This document shows, in pieces, positions 9,117 to 18,326 of a stretch of 34,490 nucleotides of DNA. The stretch covers positions 1-34,490 of the forward strand of contig CAMMMI010000004.1 in assembly GCA_946497905.1 (NCBI GenBank), in the 5' to 3' direction. How positions within the stretch are numbered: the first letter of the stretch is position 1; the number at the start of each line of letters is the position of its first letter. Under the pieces are notes generated by a model. It had not been told where the DNA came from. It was given only the letters and a program-made list of their open reading frames with translations, and did not search any database. The stretch is from an uncultured Clostridium sp. (lineage in GTDB: Bacteria; Bacillota; Clostridia; TANB77; CAG-508). The position numbers were made by a program, and so were the translations under genes.

Positions 9117-11546
9117 TTATTTTCTTGCAAATTTTCTTTCTATATCATATTTTGACATTTTTATTGCTGTTGGTCTTCCGTGTGGACATGTGAATGGGTT
9201 TGGTAATTCTAATAGCTTACTCATTAAACTATCCACTTCTTGTACTGTTAGTGCCATATTTGCTTTTACTGCTGCTTTACATGCTACTGTTGCTATGAAT
9301 TTTTCTTCTTTTTCTTGTTTTGCTGTCCTTGCTACTGTATTTATTTCATCTAATGTTTCCAGAAATAGTTCTTTTGTGTCTAAATCTATACATACTGTTG
9401 GCACTCCTGTTAGTTTTATTGTGTTTTCTCCAAATTCTTCTAGACTAAATCCTGCTTGTTTAAACATGTCAAAATTGTCTTTTGCTATTTCCATTTCTTT
9501 ATGTGTTAGTGTTATTATATCTGGTAATAATAACATTTGAGAATCTTTTGAATTATCACTATAATAATTTTTCTTTACTTTTTCGTACATAATTCTTTCA
9601 TGTGCTGCATGTTGATCTAATATGTACATTTCTTTATCTATTTCTAATATTATGTATGTTTTAAATACTATTCCTATAAATTTATATGTTGGTTTTTGAT
9701 ATTTTTCTTCTTTTTCAAATACTGATATATTATTTTTTACTATATCAATTGCATTTGCTCTTTTTTCTTTTTGTTCGTCTGTTTCTTTTTCTTCTTGAAT
9801 TGGTTTTCTTCCAAATAATTTTGCATACATTTCATCAAAATTTTCTGATACTACTTTTGGATTATTATTTAGTTCTTCCATTTTTTGTTTTATTTCTTTG
9901 AATTCCTGCTTTATCTCTGGATTTTCTATTTCTTCTATTTTTTTATTTTGTTCTTCTAATCTTTCTTCCGCTTTCTTCTTTTCTTCTTCAGTTAACTCAC
10001 TATTCTGCTCTAATTGGATATTTTGATTATCTGAATTTTGTTCTTTATTTTCGCTATAATCTATTTCATTTGTTTTCGTATCTTCTATTTTATTTTCATT
10101 TTTTAATTCTTCTTTATTAGTATTTTCTATTTGATTACTTTCTTTTTTGATGTCATAGTTATATTTTTCTGACTCCTCTTTTAATGAAACTGGTTCTATA
10201 TTTTTTTCTTTTAATTCTTGCTCTATTTTTTCTTTCATTTGTCTTAACTTATTTAATACATCTGATGTATCTATTGGCTGACCTATATTAGATTTTAAAT
10301 TGTCTTGCGTATTAGTTTCTGTCTTTTGATTATATACATCTTCTAAAATATTATTTGTTTTTATTCTACTTTCTTCTTCTGTATATTCTTCTATCTGTCT
10401 CTCATTTTGCTTTCTAAATCCAAACAATCCGCTTGAATTATTTTCTTTTTTAGATTCTTTTAGATTTCTCAATCTTTCGTCAAAAGTTAGTGTTCTATTA
10501 TTAACAAAATCATTAGTTTGTTCTTTTTCTAGTTTGTTTTCACTATTTGCTACTAACTCAGTTTTTAATAATGTGTCTTTTATTGCATGATATATTGATT
10601 GAAATATCTTATTTTCTTCTTCAAATCTAACTTCTAATTTAGCAGGATGGACATTTACATCAACTTTTGCTGGGTTAACTTCTAAATTTAATACAACAAA
10701 TCCAAATTTCCCAATTGGAATTAATCCTTTATATGCCTGTTCTGTTGCTGATGTAAGAATCTTGTCTTTTATATATCTTTTATTTACAAAAAATAACTGA
10801 TTAGATCTATTTGATCTTGCTATTTCTGGTTTTCCTACAACTCCAAAAATTTTTATATCTTCATATTTGTAGTCTACTTCCATAACAGCATTTGAAATAT
10901 CTTTTCCATATATGCTATATATTACTGTTTTTAAATCTCCATTTCCATTTGTTTGTATAACTGTTTTTCCTGTATTTATTAACTTAAATGCTATATTAGG
11001 ATTAACTAATGCAATTCTTGTTATTACATCTTCAATATATCCTGATTCTGTATAATCCTTTTTTAAGAATTTATATCTTACTGGTGTATTAAAAAATAAA
11101 TTTTTTACTGTTATTGATGTTCCTGTTGGGCATCCTGCTTCTTCTTTATTTAAAATATTTCCCGCTTCTACTACAACTCTGTATCCTATATCTTGTGTAC
11201 TTGTTTTTGATACTAATTCAACATTGCTAATTGCTGCTATACTTGCTAAAGCTTCTCCTCTAAATCCCATAGAAGTTACACTATTTAGATCATCTGCACT
11301 TCTAATTTTACTTGTAGCATGTCTTTCAAATGCAATTTCTAAATCATCTTGTGCTATCCCTTTACCATTATCAGTAACCTTTATGTATGATATTCCTCCA
11401 TTTTTTATTTCTACTGTTATGTTTGTAGCTCCTGCATCTATTGAATTTTCTACCATTTCTTTTATAACAGATGCTGGCCTTTCTATAACCTCACCAGCTG
11501 CTATTTTATTTATTGTTAATTCATCTAATAATACTATATTCCCCAT
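9117..11546 (-). CDS. mutL: DNA mismatch repair protein MutL (endonuclease type)
   Basis: IAAGEVIERPASVIKEMVENSIDAGA, TSMGFRGEALASIAA; C-terminal DQHAAHERIMYEK and CPHGRPTAIKM motifs; long acidic linker. Confidence 0.97.
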   Translation of the reverse strand: MGNIVLLDELTINKIAAGEVIERPASVIKEMVENSIDAGATNITVEIKNGGISYIKVTDNGKGIAQDDLEIAFERHATSKIRSADDLNSVTSMGFRGEALASIAAISNVELVSKTSTQDIGYRVVVEAGNILNKEEAGCPTGTSITVKNLFFNTPVRYKFLKKDYTESGYIEDVITRIALVNPNIAFKLINTGKTVIQTNGNGDLKTVIYSIYGKDISNAVMEVDYKYEDIKIFGVVGKPEIARSNRSNQLFFVNKRYIKDKILTSATEQAYKGLIPIGKFGFVVLNLEVNPAKVDVNVHPAKLEVRFEEENKIFQSIYHAIKDTLLKTELVANSENKLEKEQTNDFVNNRTLTFDERLRNLKESKKENNSSGLFGFRKQNERQIEEYTEEESRIKTNNILEDVYNQKTETNTQDNLKSNIGQPIDTSDVLNKLRQMKEKIEQELKEKNIEPVSLKEESEKYNYDIKKESNQIENTNKEELKNENKIEDTKTNEIDYSENKEQNSDNQNIQLEQNSELTEEEKKKAEERLEEQNKKIEEIENPEIKQEFKEIKQKMEELNNNPKVVSENFDEMYAKLFGRKPIQEEKETDEQKEKRANAIDIVKNNISVFEKEEKYQKPTYKFIGIVFKTYIILEIDKEMYILDQHAAHERIMYEKVKKNYYSDNSKDSQMLLLPDIITLTHKEMEIAKDNFDMFKQAGFSLEEFGENTIKLTGVPTVCIDLDTKELFLETLDEINTVARTAKQEKEEKFIATVACKAAVKANMALTVQEVDSLMSKLLELPNPFTCPHGRPTAIKMSKYDIERKFARK

Positions 11547-11590
11547 TTTTATTCCATTCCTTTCCTAGCATTTGTTAGAGCGAAGCGATG

Positions 11591-11694
11591 TTCTTGAATA
11601 GGAAACAATATGAAACTTTAAGTTACTTAGGCTCAAAGTGAAAATAAACAATTTTTATTTTCAAAAGAAAAATCGAGTTTTTCCTATTCAAGAA
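11591..11694. repeat. intergenic inverted repeat, 15-bp perfect arms
   Basis: TTCTTGAATAGGAAA (11591-11605) vs TTTCCTATTCAAGAA (11680-11694); inner TGAAAATAA/TTATTTTCA stem. Confidence 0.85.
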
Positions 11695-11715
11695 AAAAAG
11701 GGCGTCCCCTTTTCC
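11695..11715 (-). terminator. rho-independent terminator
   Basis: Minus strand AAAAGGGGACGCCCTTTTTTT immediately after the stop of 11716..12369. Confidence 0.65.
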
Positions 11716-12369
11716 CTATTTTTCAAATTTTGTTGTTATTCCTATTAGTGTAAGCATATATACTATTAATACTAATGGTATAGTTAACCTTCCTATTGGT
11801 ATTCTTGTTATTGCTATTATACTTAACAATACTAATTGTGTTAGAATACATATTACTATTGTTTTTAATATTACTTTTAATGGATTTAGTTTATAGTATT
11901 TTATTGCCATATAGATTATTATTATAACTGTTGCTATAATAAATGGTGCTATATATGGTTTTATTATGTCTCTTCCTCTTGTATGTGGAATTGTTAATAT
12001 TTCTGTACTTTCTGCTAATAATTCTGTTCCATATTTTTCGTTTACTTTTTCTACTATGCTATTTCTTTGTTCTTCTGTTATTTCTTTTGCTATAATACAT
12101 ACTGTGTCTTTATATAATTCTACTTTTTGTATTATTACTTTTTGATTTTGTAATATTTCATCTGTAATACTTTTTATATCTGATATTTCGAATTCTTTTT
12201 CTAAATTTAATTCTATTTTTTGTGTTTTCTCATACCTTAAATCAAAATTTAGTCCTATATTTGCTGTTACTATTATCCCTGCTATTATTACTAATATTAA
12301 AATTATAATAAGTATTTTATTTTTTGTTGTTAAATTTTTCATTTTTACCATCTTTCCTTTCTTAGGCAC
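11716..12369 (-). CDS. membrane protein, hypothetical
   Basis: N-terminal TM, extracytoplasmic domain, then C-terminal TM helices. Confidence 0.75.
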   Translation of the reverse strand: MPKKGKMVKMKNLTTKNKILIIILILVIIAGIIVTANIGLNFDLRYEKTQKIELNLEKEFEISDIKSITDEILQNQKVIIQKVELYKDTVCIIAKEITEEQRNSIVEKVNEKYGTELLAESTEILTIPHTRGRDIIKPYIAPFIIATVIIIIYMAIKYYKLNPLKVILKTIVICILTQLVLLSIIAITRIPIGRLTIPLVLIVYMLTLIGITTKFEK

Positions 12370-12375
12370 AAATCT

Positions 12376-12499
12376 GGTTGGAAAAGAATTAAATTTTGGC
12401 TAGGCAAACGAGTTTGAAATTTATGAGGCGTACTTTTTGTACGTTGATTAAATTTCAAATGAAGTTTAACGACGCCAAAATTGTAATTATTTTTCAACC
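12376..12499. repeat. long imperfect palindromic intergenic element
   Basis: GGTTGGAAAAGAATTAAATTTTGGC (12376-12400) vs GCCAAAATTGTAATTATTTTTCAACC (12474-12499); inner GTTTGAAATTTA/TAAATTTCAAAT and CGTAC-TTTTT-GTACG apex. Confidence 0.85.
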
Positions 12500-12574
12500 T
12501 TTTACCTCAATCCTTTCATGCAGATAATTCGGTTCTTCATCTTTTCATTTTTTATATTATGTTTATTTTATGTC

Positions 12575-14023
12575 TTACCTATTTTCAATTATTTTAAATA
12601 TATTTTTTGTTATAATATAATTATATATCGCCATTAGTAATATTCCCCAGAACATTACCATTCCAAAGCTACTAATAGGTGTCCAATTTATAAATGTAAA
12701 TGTAATTACTGTTATACAAATTGGTATTATTCTTATAAAGAATTTTTTATTTGTTTCTTTGTTTATTTGGTCTATTTCTTTGTCTTTTTCTTTCTTTATT
12801 TTTGATAATATACTATTAATAAATATATAATTTAATATTAGTATTAATCCTATTCCAAATAGTCCTTCTATTGATAATATTACATTTGTATATCTTATAA
12901 CTAATAAGAATAATGAAGCTAATCCAACATATGAAAATACTCCTAATATTCCTAATGTTTTAAATCTTATTATTAATATTATTAATGCTACCGCTACAAT
13001 TGCTAATACTACATATTGTACTATTTGTAATTGTTCATCTGTTATATCTGAAAAAATATATTCATTTCCTTCTAAACTATATTTTAATGGCATATTTCCA
13101 CAATCTAAAACTATTGCCATTCCACTAGCTTTTTGCACATTTTCAGTTAATGATTTTTCATCTGATGTAGCTTGTCCTACTGTTAATTGTAAAGTTCCTG
13201 TTCTTAATGGTTCATCAAAACTTGTTGTCATTATTTCTTCATCATCTATCATCATTGTTATTTCTTTTGCTTGTTCTTCGCTTTCTGATGATGTATCATC
13301 TGCTGCTGAATTTTCGTCTGTAGTATTTTCATCTGCTGTTGTATTATCTGTATTTTCTTCATCTTCTTCAGTTTTGTAATTTGTACTTATTTCTTCTAGT
13401 TTTTTAGCTCCATCTTTTGTAAATTCTATACTTAGGTATATAGATGTTCCAGCTGTTCCTGTAGATGAAGTTGATCCATACATTACATCTACTTTCTTTA
13501 TATCATTATTATCCATTAATACTTCTTGTGTTTGGCTATCTACTATTTCAAATTTTCCCATTGATGTCAGACTACTTATAACAAAATCTGTATCGTCATT
13601 ATCTGTTAATTCTATAACAATATCTCCATTTGTTTCATCTAATTTTATTGTATAGTTATTTACTTTTAATTCTTGTAATCTTTTTTCTATTATTCTTTTT
13701 GAAGTTTCGTAATTTTCTTTATTTAATGTTTCATCTTTATTGTATGGCTCTTCTTCTTTTGTATAACCTTTTTGTGTAAGTTCCTCATCTGTAAGATCTT
13801 CTGCATCTTTTACTTCTTTTCCTTCTCCATCTTTTATTACAGTTCTTGTCCCACTATCTAATTTTAATCTTATTACTCTTGCACCTTCTAAATCCATTGC
13901 ATATGAATATTCTTTTACTTTATCTTCCATTCTATTTTGTGTATGAACATATACACCAAAAAAAGCTATCATTGTTATTAATATAATTGTTAATATAAAT
14001 GTAATAATTTTAATTTTTTTCAT
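12575..14023 (-). CDS. SecD-like protein-export membrane protein (P1 domain)
   Basis: YSYAMDLEGARVIRLKLD..., ETSKRIIEKRLQELKVNNYTIKLDETNGDIVIEL SecD P1-like; C-terminal TM block; GGAGG ribosome-binding site. Confidence 0.75.
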   Translation of the reverse strand: MKKIKIITFILTIILITMIAFFGVYVHTQNRMEDKVKEYSYAMDLEGARVIRLKLDSGTRTVIKDGEGKEVKDAEDLTDEELTQKGYTKEEEPYNKDETLNKENYETSKRIIEKRLQELKVNNYTIKLDETNGDIVIELTDNDDTDFVISSLTSMGKFEIVDSQTQEVLMDNNDIKKVDVMYGSTSSTGTAGTSIYLSIEFTKDGAKKLEEISTNYKTEEDEENTDNTTADENTTDENSAADDTSSESEEQAKEITMMIDDEEIMTTSFDEPLRTGTLQLTVGQATSDEKSLTENVQKASGMAIVLDCGNMPLKYSLEGNEYIFSDITDEQLQIVQYVVLAIVAVALIILIIRFKTLGILGVFSYVGLASLFLLVIRYTNVILSIEGLFGIGLILILNYIFINSILSKIKKEKDKEIDQINKETNKKFFIRIIPICITVITFTFINWTPISSFGMVMFWGILLMAIYNYIITKNIFKIIENR

Positions 14024-14039
14024 TTTTTAATTCCTCCGT

Positions 14040-14699
14040 TTATAATAATTTTGTACCATTTATAACTAATTCAAACCATATTTTTAAATATTTTGCGGCA
14101 TATTTACTCATCATTGTTCTATCCATAAATATTTCAAAATAGTCCAGTACGGGACATAATTTTGTATCTATTGTTAGATTTAATAATATTTTTCTTTCTT
14201 CAACATTTAAATCTAATTCTGCATTTGTTACTGCATAATTTACTCTATCATGAATATCAAATGTTGAAAGATTTTTGTTTGTAACCCTGTCTCTATGAAC
14301 ATCAGATTTATCAGCAAGTATTATAGCTGCTGAAATATCACTTACCGCTGTTCCTGTATTTTCATCATGATTACCTATTGCCATCATTATTTCTGTTCTT
14401 TCTTCGACTGGCATTCCCATATCTTTTAATATGTTGTATGCAAGTATTGCTCCACTATGAGCATGGTCAGTTCTATTTACAGAGTTTCCGATATCATGTA
14501 AATATCCAGCTATTTTTGCAAGTTCTACCGTTCTTTCTGGATAACCCAACTTTTCTAAAATGTCTCCTGCTCTCTTTGATACTATTGATATATGTCTATG
14601 GCTGTGTTCTGTATAGCCTAAGCCATCTAATTGCTTTTGTGCACCTTTTATTAGTGCTTCAACTTCTTCATTCTTTCTCACTTCTTGTAAAGTTATCAT
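14040..14699 (-). CDS. HD domain-containing phosphohydrolase
   Basis: HSHRHISIVSKRAGDI ... LAKIAGYLHDIGNSVNRTDHAHSGA HD motif; AAGGAGG ribosome-binding site. Confidence 0.9.
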   Translation of the reverse strand: MITLQEVRKNEEVEALIKGAQKQLDGLGYTEHSHRHISIVSKRAGDILEKLGYPERTVELAKIAGYLHDIGNSVNRTDHAHSGAILAYNILKDMGMPVEERTEIMMAIGNHDENTGTAVSDISAAIILADKSDVHRDRVTNKNLSTFDIHDRVNYAVTNAELDLNVEERKILLNLTIDTKLCPVLDYFEIFMDRTMMSKYAAKYLKIWFELVINGTKLL

Positions 14700-14782
14700 T
14701 TTGGCCTCCTTGTTTTTGTCTTTCTAAATTTTATATTAAAAATAAAAAAATATCAACTACTTTTTTAAAAAATATTAAAATA

Positions 14783-14833
14783 ATAAAGGACTATTATTTG
14801 TATATCTATATTACAAATCTTAGTCCTTTTATA
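14783..14833 (-). terminator. hairpin terminator after the SipW-type operon
   Basis: AAAGGACTA...TAGTCCTTT with nested ATTTGTA...TACAAAT; T-rich on both sides, possibly bidirectional. Confidence 0.65.
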
Positions 14834-14838
14834 AATGT

Positions 14839-15435
14839 TTATTCTTCACCAATCACATAAATATCAAAATTATATTTATTTATATTTTTTCCATCTTTAG
14901 TATCTTCAAAATCATCTATATTATTCGTACTATATTCCCACCTCCAGTTTATTCTTATATTTTTTTGATTATTAGCTTTTATATTCCCTACTAATACTTT
15001 TTCTAATTCTTCCAATGATGAATATTTAGTATCATCATTTTCTATATAAAATATTAAGTTTTTAGGTTTTGTATTTTTACTCACAAATCTTATTCTATAT
15101 TTAGAATTTTTATTTGATTTTAATATTACGTTAAAAAATCCTTCTGTACCTGGTGCAATCAATTCCTTTACCAGAGTTTTGGGATTAATTGTATTTGTTA
15201 AATTTACATTTTTCATTTGTAGATTATTGTATTTTACATCAAATATATATGTTTCTCCTTCAAAATGTTCAATATCACTTGTAATTTGATTATTTTTATC
15301 TGAATTACTAAATATTTTAAAGAATATAAAATCATCTTGAAATGTGCTTATAATATTAGACTTTTTCATAAATATAAACAATATTATCCCTATTATTACT
15401 AATATTATTATGATTATTAATTTTTTCTTTTTCAT
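14839..15435 (-). CDS. membrane-anchored paralogue of the TasA/camelysin-like substrate (16428..17015)
   Basis: Shares IAPGTEGFFNVILKSN, FVSKNTKPKNLIFYI, NIKANNQKNIRINWRWEYSTN, INKYNFDIYVIG with the 16428..17015 product; start MKKKKL chosen from AGGAG. Confidence 0.75.
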   Translation of the reverse strand: MKKKKLIIIIILVIIGIILFIFMKKSNIISTFQDDFIFFKIFSNSDKNNQITSDIEHFEGETYIFDVKYNNLQMKNVNLTNTINPKTLVKELIAPGTEGFFNVILKSNKNSKYRIRFVSKNTKPKNLIFYIENDDTKYSSLEELEKVLVGNIKANNQKNIRINWRWEYSTNNIDDFEDTKDGKNINKYNFDIYVIGEE

Positions 15436-15469
15436 GTTTTCTCCTAGTTTTTGTGATGTTTCTATAATA

Positions 15470-15976
15470 TTAAATATGCTCATTTTGTTCTGAATGAACC
15501 TTTATTTGTACATCTTGTATTATTTCTTCTGTAGAGGTAGATTTTGTTTTATCATAGATTATTTCTAACCTATAGTTTTGTTCTTCTTTTTGATTTTTGG
15601 TTAATTGTATTTCTTGTGTTTTATTATTCAATAGTGGTATTTCTTGATTGTTTTTATACATTTTAAATGATATAGTTTCATCATATTTTGAAATAATCTC
15701 TATCCAATATTTTAATTCTATTTGATTTACTTGGTTTTCTTCATTATAGTTTTTTACTTTAAAATCATAATATCCTGTATTTTTTATTGTAGTTATATCT
15801 ATAGTTGGATTATTTTCTACTATAATTATTGGTTTTGCAATTTGTGTTGTTGTATTTACTTTAACATTTGTCATTCCTTTACCTATACTATAACCTGTAA
15901 AAAATAAAAGAATTACTATTATTGTTACTATTATTAATGTTATTGTTTTTCCATTTTTTATTTTTATTAATCTCAT
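15470..15976 (-). CDS. hypothetical secreted/anchored protein of the SipW operon
   Basis: N-terminal TM then beta-rich domain; start MRLIKIKNGK chosen from AAGGAG. Confidence 0.7.
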   Translation of the reverse strand: MRLIKIKNGKTITLIIVTIIVILLFFTGYSIGKGMTNVKVNTTTQIAKPIIIVENNPTIDITTIKNTGYYDFKVKNYNEENQVNQIELKYWIEIISKYDETISFKMYKNNQEIPLLNNKTQEIQLTKNQKEEQNYRLEIIYDKTKSTSTEEIIQDVQIKVHSEQNEHI

Positions 15977-16015
15977 CCACTTCTCCTTTTCTATCAGACT
16001 TATCAATAAGTTACA

Positions 16016-16435
16016 TTAGAATTGTATTTTCATTATAACTTTTCCTAATATTTGTGAATATGTAACTTTTTTCTCATCTTTTGTATTATTATTATCTCCT
16101 TTCGTATAAAATTCATTTTCACATTTTTCTATAATTCTATGTGTTATGAAGTTTCCGCTTTCGTCTACAAAAGTAACTATATCTCCTATACTATATTCTT
16201 TTTCCTTTTTTATAATTATGATATCATTTTTCTTAAATTCTGGTATCATGCTATTGGATTCGATTTTAAGAATTTGTATTCCAAATGGACTGATATTAAT
16301 ATTTTCTGAAAAAAGACTTAGATATATGATTATAAAAATAGAGAATAAAATAAAAATAAATAATATATTATATAATGTTTTTTCCATTTTGATTTTATTA
16401 ATTTTTGTATTCATTTGTATTTTTTTATTATGCAT
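16016..16435 (-). CDS. sipW: signal peptidase I, ER-type/SipW-like (S26B)
   Basis: IESNSMIPEFKKNDIIIIKK (catalytic Ser in SNSM-P), GNFITHRIIEK (His base), FYTKGDNNNTKDEKKV box. Confidence 0.9.
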   Translation of the reverse strand: MHNKKIQMNTKINKIKMEKTLYNILFIFILFSIFIIIYLSLFSENINISPFGIQILKIESNSMIPEFKKNDIIIIKKEKEYSIGDIVTFVDESGNFITHRIIEKCENEFYTKGDNNNTKDEKKVTYSQILGKVIMKIQF

Positions 16436-17015
16436 TTGGCATTACTTGTGTACCTGAAACTATTACATTAAATGTATAATTATTTATATCAATAGCATTT
16501 TGTGTATCTATTTGATCATTGGCTTTAATCTCCTCTGCATTTGACCCTATTTCATATGCCCATTTCCATTTTATATTTAATGTTTTTGTTTTTTCTTGGT
16601 CATTTGCATTTATAGTACCTTTTAGGTCTTCTTGCAATTCTGTAATAGAATTATATTCTTTTTCATTATATATAAATTTTAGATTTTGTGGTTTAGTACT
16701 TTCATTTTCAAATTTTATTGTATAATTAATTCCCACATCTGAACCAGTTCCATCAACTACTATTTTAAATGTTCCTTCTGTTCCTGGTGCTATTTTATTA
16801 TCAATTAAAGTTTCATTATTACATGTAGAGGCTAAATTTATTGTTTGAACTTCTTCATCTTGTCCATTTACTTTAAAACTCCATCTTGCTACTTCTGCAA
16901 TTCCTTCACCTCTTACTTCTGTTATATATTTTGAAAATGTTTGTCCTCCTATAAATGACAATACTAGTGCTATTAAAATAGCTAATAATAATATAATTTT
17001 TTTGCTTTTACTCAA
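16428..17015 (-). CDS. TasA/camelysin-like SipW-dependent surface protein, TTG start
   Basis: Signal region with FSKYITEVRGEGIAEVARWSF; KIAPGTEGTFKIVVDGTGSDVGINYTI; overlaps sipW start; AAGGAGGA before TTG. Confidence 0.75.
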   Translation of the reverse strand: MSKSKKIILLLAILIALVLSFIGGQTFSKYITEVRGEGIAEVARWSFKVNGQDEEVQTINLASTCNNETLIDNKIAPGTEGTFKIVVDGTGSDVGINYTIKFENESTKPQNLKFIYNEKEYNSITELQEDLKGTINANDQEKTKTLNIKWKWAYEIGSNAEEIKANDQIDTQNAIDINNYTFNVIVSGTQVMPNA

Positions 17016-17155
17016 ATATACATTCCTCCTTATTATTAAATTTTCTTTTTTGATTTTTTAAGACTTTAAATTTTTTGTGTAGTATAAAAACTACTATTTG
17101 AATAAAAAATTATGACTATAAATAAATTTATAGAATAATGTGAAAATGTAATTAG

Positions 17156-17184
17156 ATTATAAATTCTATTTCGAATTTTGTCAA
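17156..17184 (-). promoter_or_regulatory. sigmaA-type promoter for the SipW operon
   Basis: Minus strand TTGACA-17 nt-TATAAT, perfect consensus. Confidence 0.8.
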
Positions 17185-17222
17185 CATAATTCAAAATAAT
17201 TTTTTCATTTTTCATCGCAAAA

Positions 17223-17229
17223 TTCGACA
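17223..17229. promoter_or_regulatory. candidate Spo0A box (TGTCGAA / TTCGACA)
   Basis: Exact heptamer about 40 bp upstream of the -35 element; single motif only. Confidence 0.3.
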
Positions 17230-17330
17230 AATCATATTTTACGCAAACATATTATTTGTACAAATATATATTAATATATTTATTTTTGTGGCATTAAAAC
17301 CTTTAATTATGTAACTAGAATTTTACTATT

Positions 17331-17522
17331 TTATAAATTATTTATTTGCTCTTTTGTCAATCCTGTTATCTTTATAATAAAATCTATATCTAGCTTTTCT
17401 TCTAACATTTTTTTAGCTATATTTATTTTTTCTTCTAACATTCCTTCAGTTTTTCCTTCCATTCTTCCTTTTTTTATTTCTCTAAGCCTGTCTCTTCTTA
17501 ATACTTCTTTTGCATGCATCAT
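17331..17522 (-). CDS. possible internal-start small protein (63 aa, in frame with Rpn C-terminus)
   Basis: AAAAAGGAGGAGATAAA-ATG: strong Shine-Dalgarno with 7-nt spacer before MMHAKEVLRRDRLREIKKGR... Confidence 0.5.
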   Translation of the reverse strand: MMHAKEVLRRDRLREIKKGRMEGKTEGMLEEKINIAKKMLEEKLDIDFIIKITGLTKEQINNL

Positions 17523-18326
17523 TTTATCTCCTCCTTTTTCTTCTTTTATATATCTTTCTTTTAACTTTTCTAAAGACTTTTTGCTCATTTCATCTTCTAA
17601 TAAATAATCAACTATTTCTAAAAATTGCTTCTTCTTTTCTTTTTTATTTAAATTTTCATATATTTCTTCTATTGTTTCCATTATTTCTTCTGTATTTTTC
17701 ATTCTTTCAATTATAGATATCTTTGATATAAATAGATCGTCTTTGATTGCTTTTTCTCTATCTCTTATATCTATTAAGTTATATCCTGTTATTGCTTCCA
17801 CTTTTTCTATACTTTCAAATTCTACTTGTATTTCTGATATTTCCTGCTCTGCATTCCATACTTTCTCTCCTGTATATATGACTATAGGTACTACTCTTGG
17901 TATTCCTACTTTTTCAATCTTTCCTTTTATATTTTTAATTCTTCCTCTTATTATTTCCATACTGTACTCTAATATCCTATATGCCATATTTTTATCTACT
18001 TTCGTTTGATGTTCAATTAAGAAAAATATTTCTTTTCCTTTTATTTTATATACTATATCTGCTAAACGTTCTTCATATATTTTTGTTATATATTTTGTTT
18101 CGTATCTTTCCAAATCATTTTGATATATTTTTGTTTTTGGTTTTAGATATGTATTAATTATTTTTGACACTTCTTTTTTATCAGCTAATATTCCTCTAAA
18201 AATTTTGTCGTGCTTATTATGACTACTTTTAGTTATGTAACTTTCTTCATTTTCTCTTAATACATATATATTTGCTTCTAATAATTTATAGATTTTTAGA
18301 TAATCTTTTAATGTATATATTATCAA
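17331..18326 (-). CDS. Rpn family / PD-(D/E)XK nuclease-like protein
   Basis: HDKIFRGILADKKEVSKIINTYL, ERLADIVYKIKGKEIFFLIEHQTKVDKNMAYRILEYSMEI (D...E-x-Q core), C-terminal EGKTEGMLEEKINIAKKMLEEKLDIDFIIKITGLTKEQI. Confidence 0.85.
   Translation of the reverse strand: MIIYTLKDYLKIYKLLEANIYVLRENEESYITKSSHNKHDKIFRGILADKKEVSKIINTYLKPKTKIYQNDLERYETKYITKIYEERLADIVYKIKGKEIFFLIEHQTKVDKNMAYRILEYSMEIIRGRIKNIKGKIEKVGIPRVVPIVIYTGEKVWNAEQEISEIQVEFESIEKVEAITGYNLIDIRDREKAIKDDLFISKISIIERMKNTEEIMETIEEIYENLNKKEKKKQFLEIVDYLLEDEMSKKSLEKLKERYIKEEKGGDKMMHAKEVLRRDRLREIKKGRMEGKTEGMLEEKINIAKKMLEEKLDIDFIIKITGLTKEQINNL

Noticed and set aside
9190-11568. Plus-strand ORFs 9190..9540, 9686..9901 and 11224..11568
   Set aside because: Antisense to mutL
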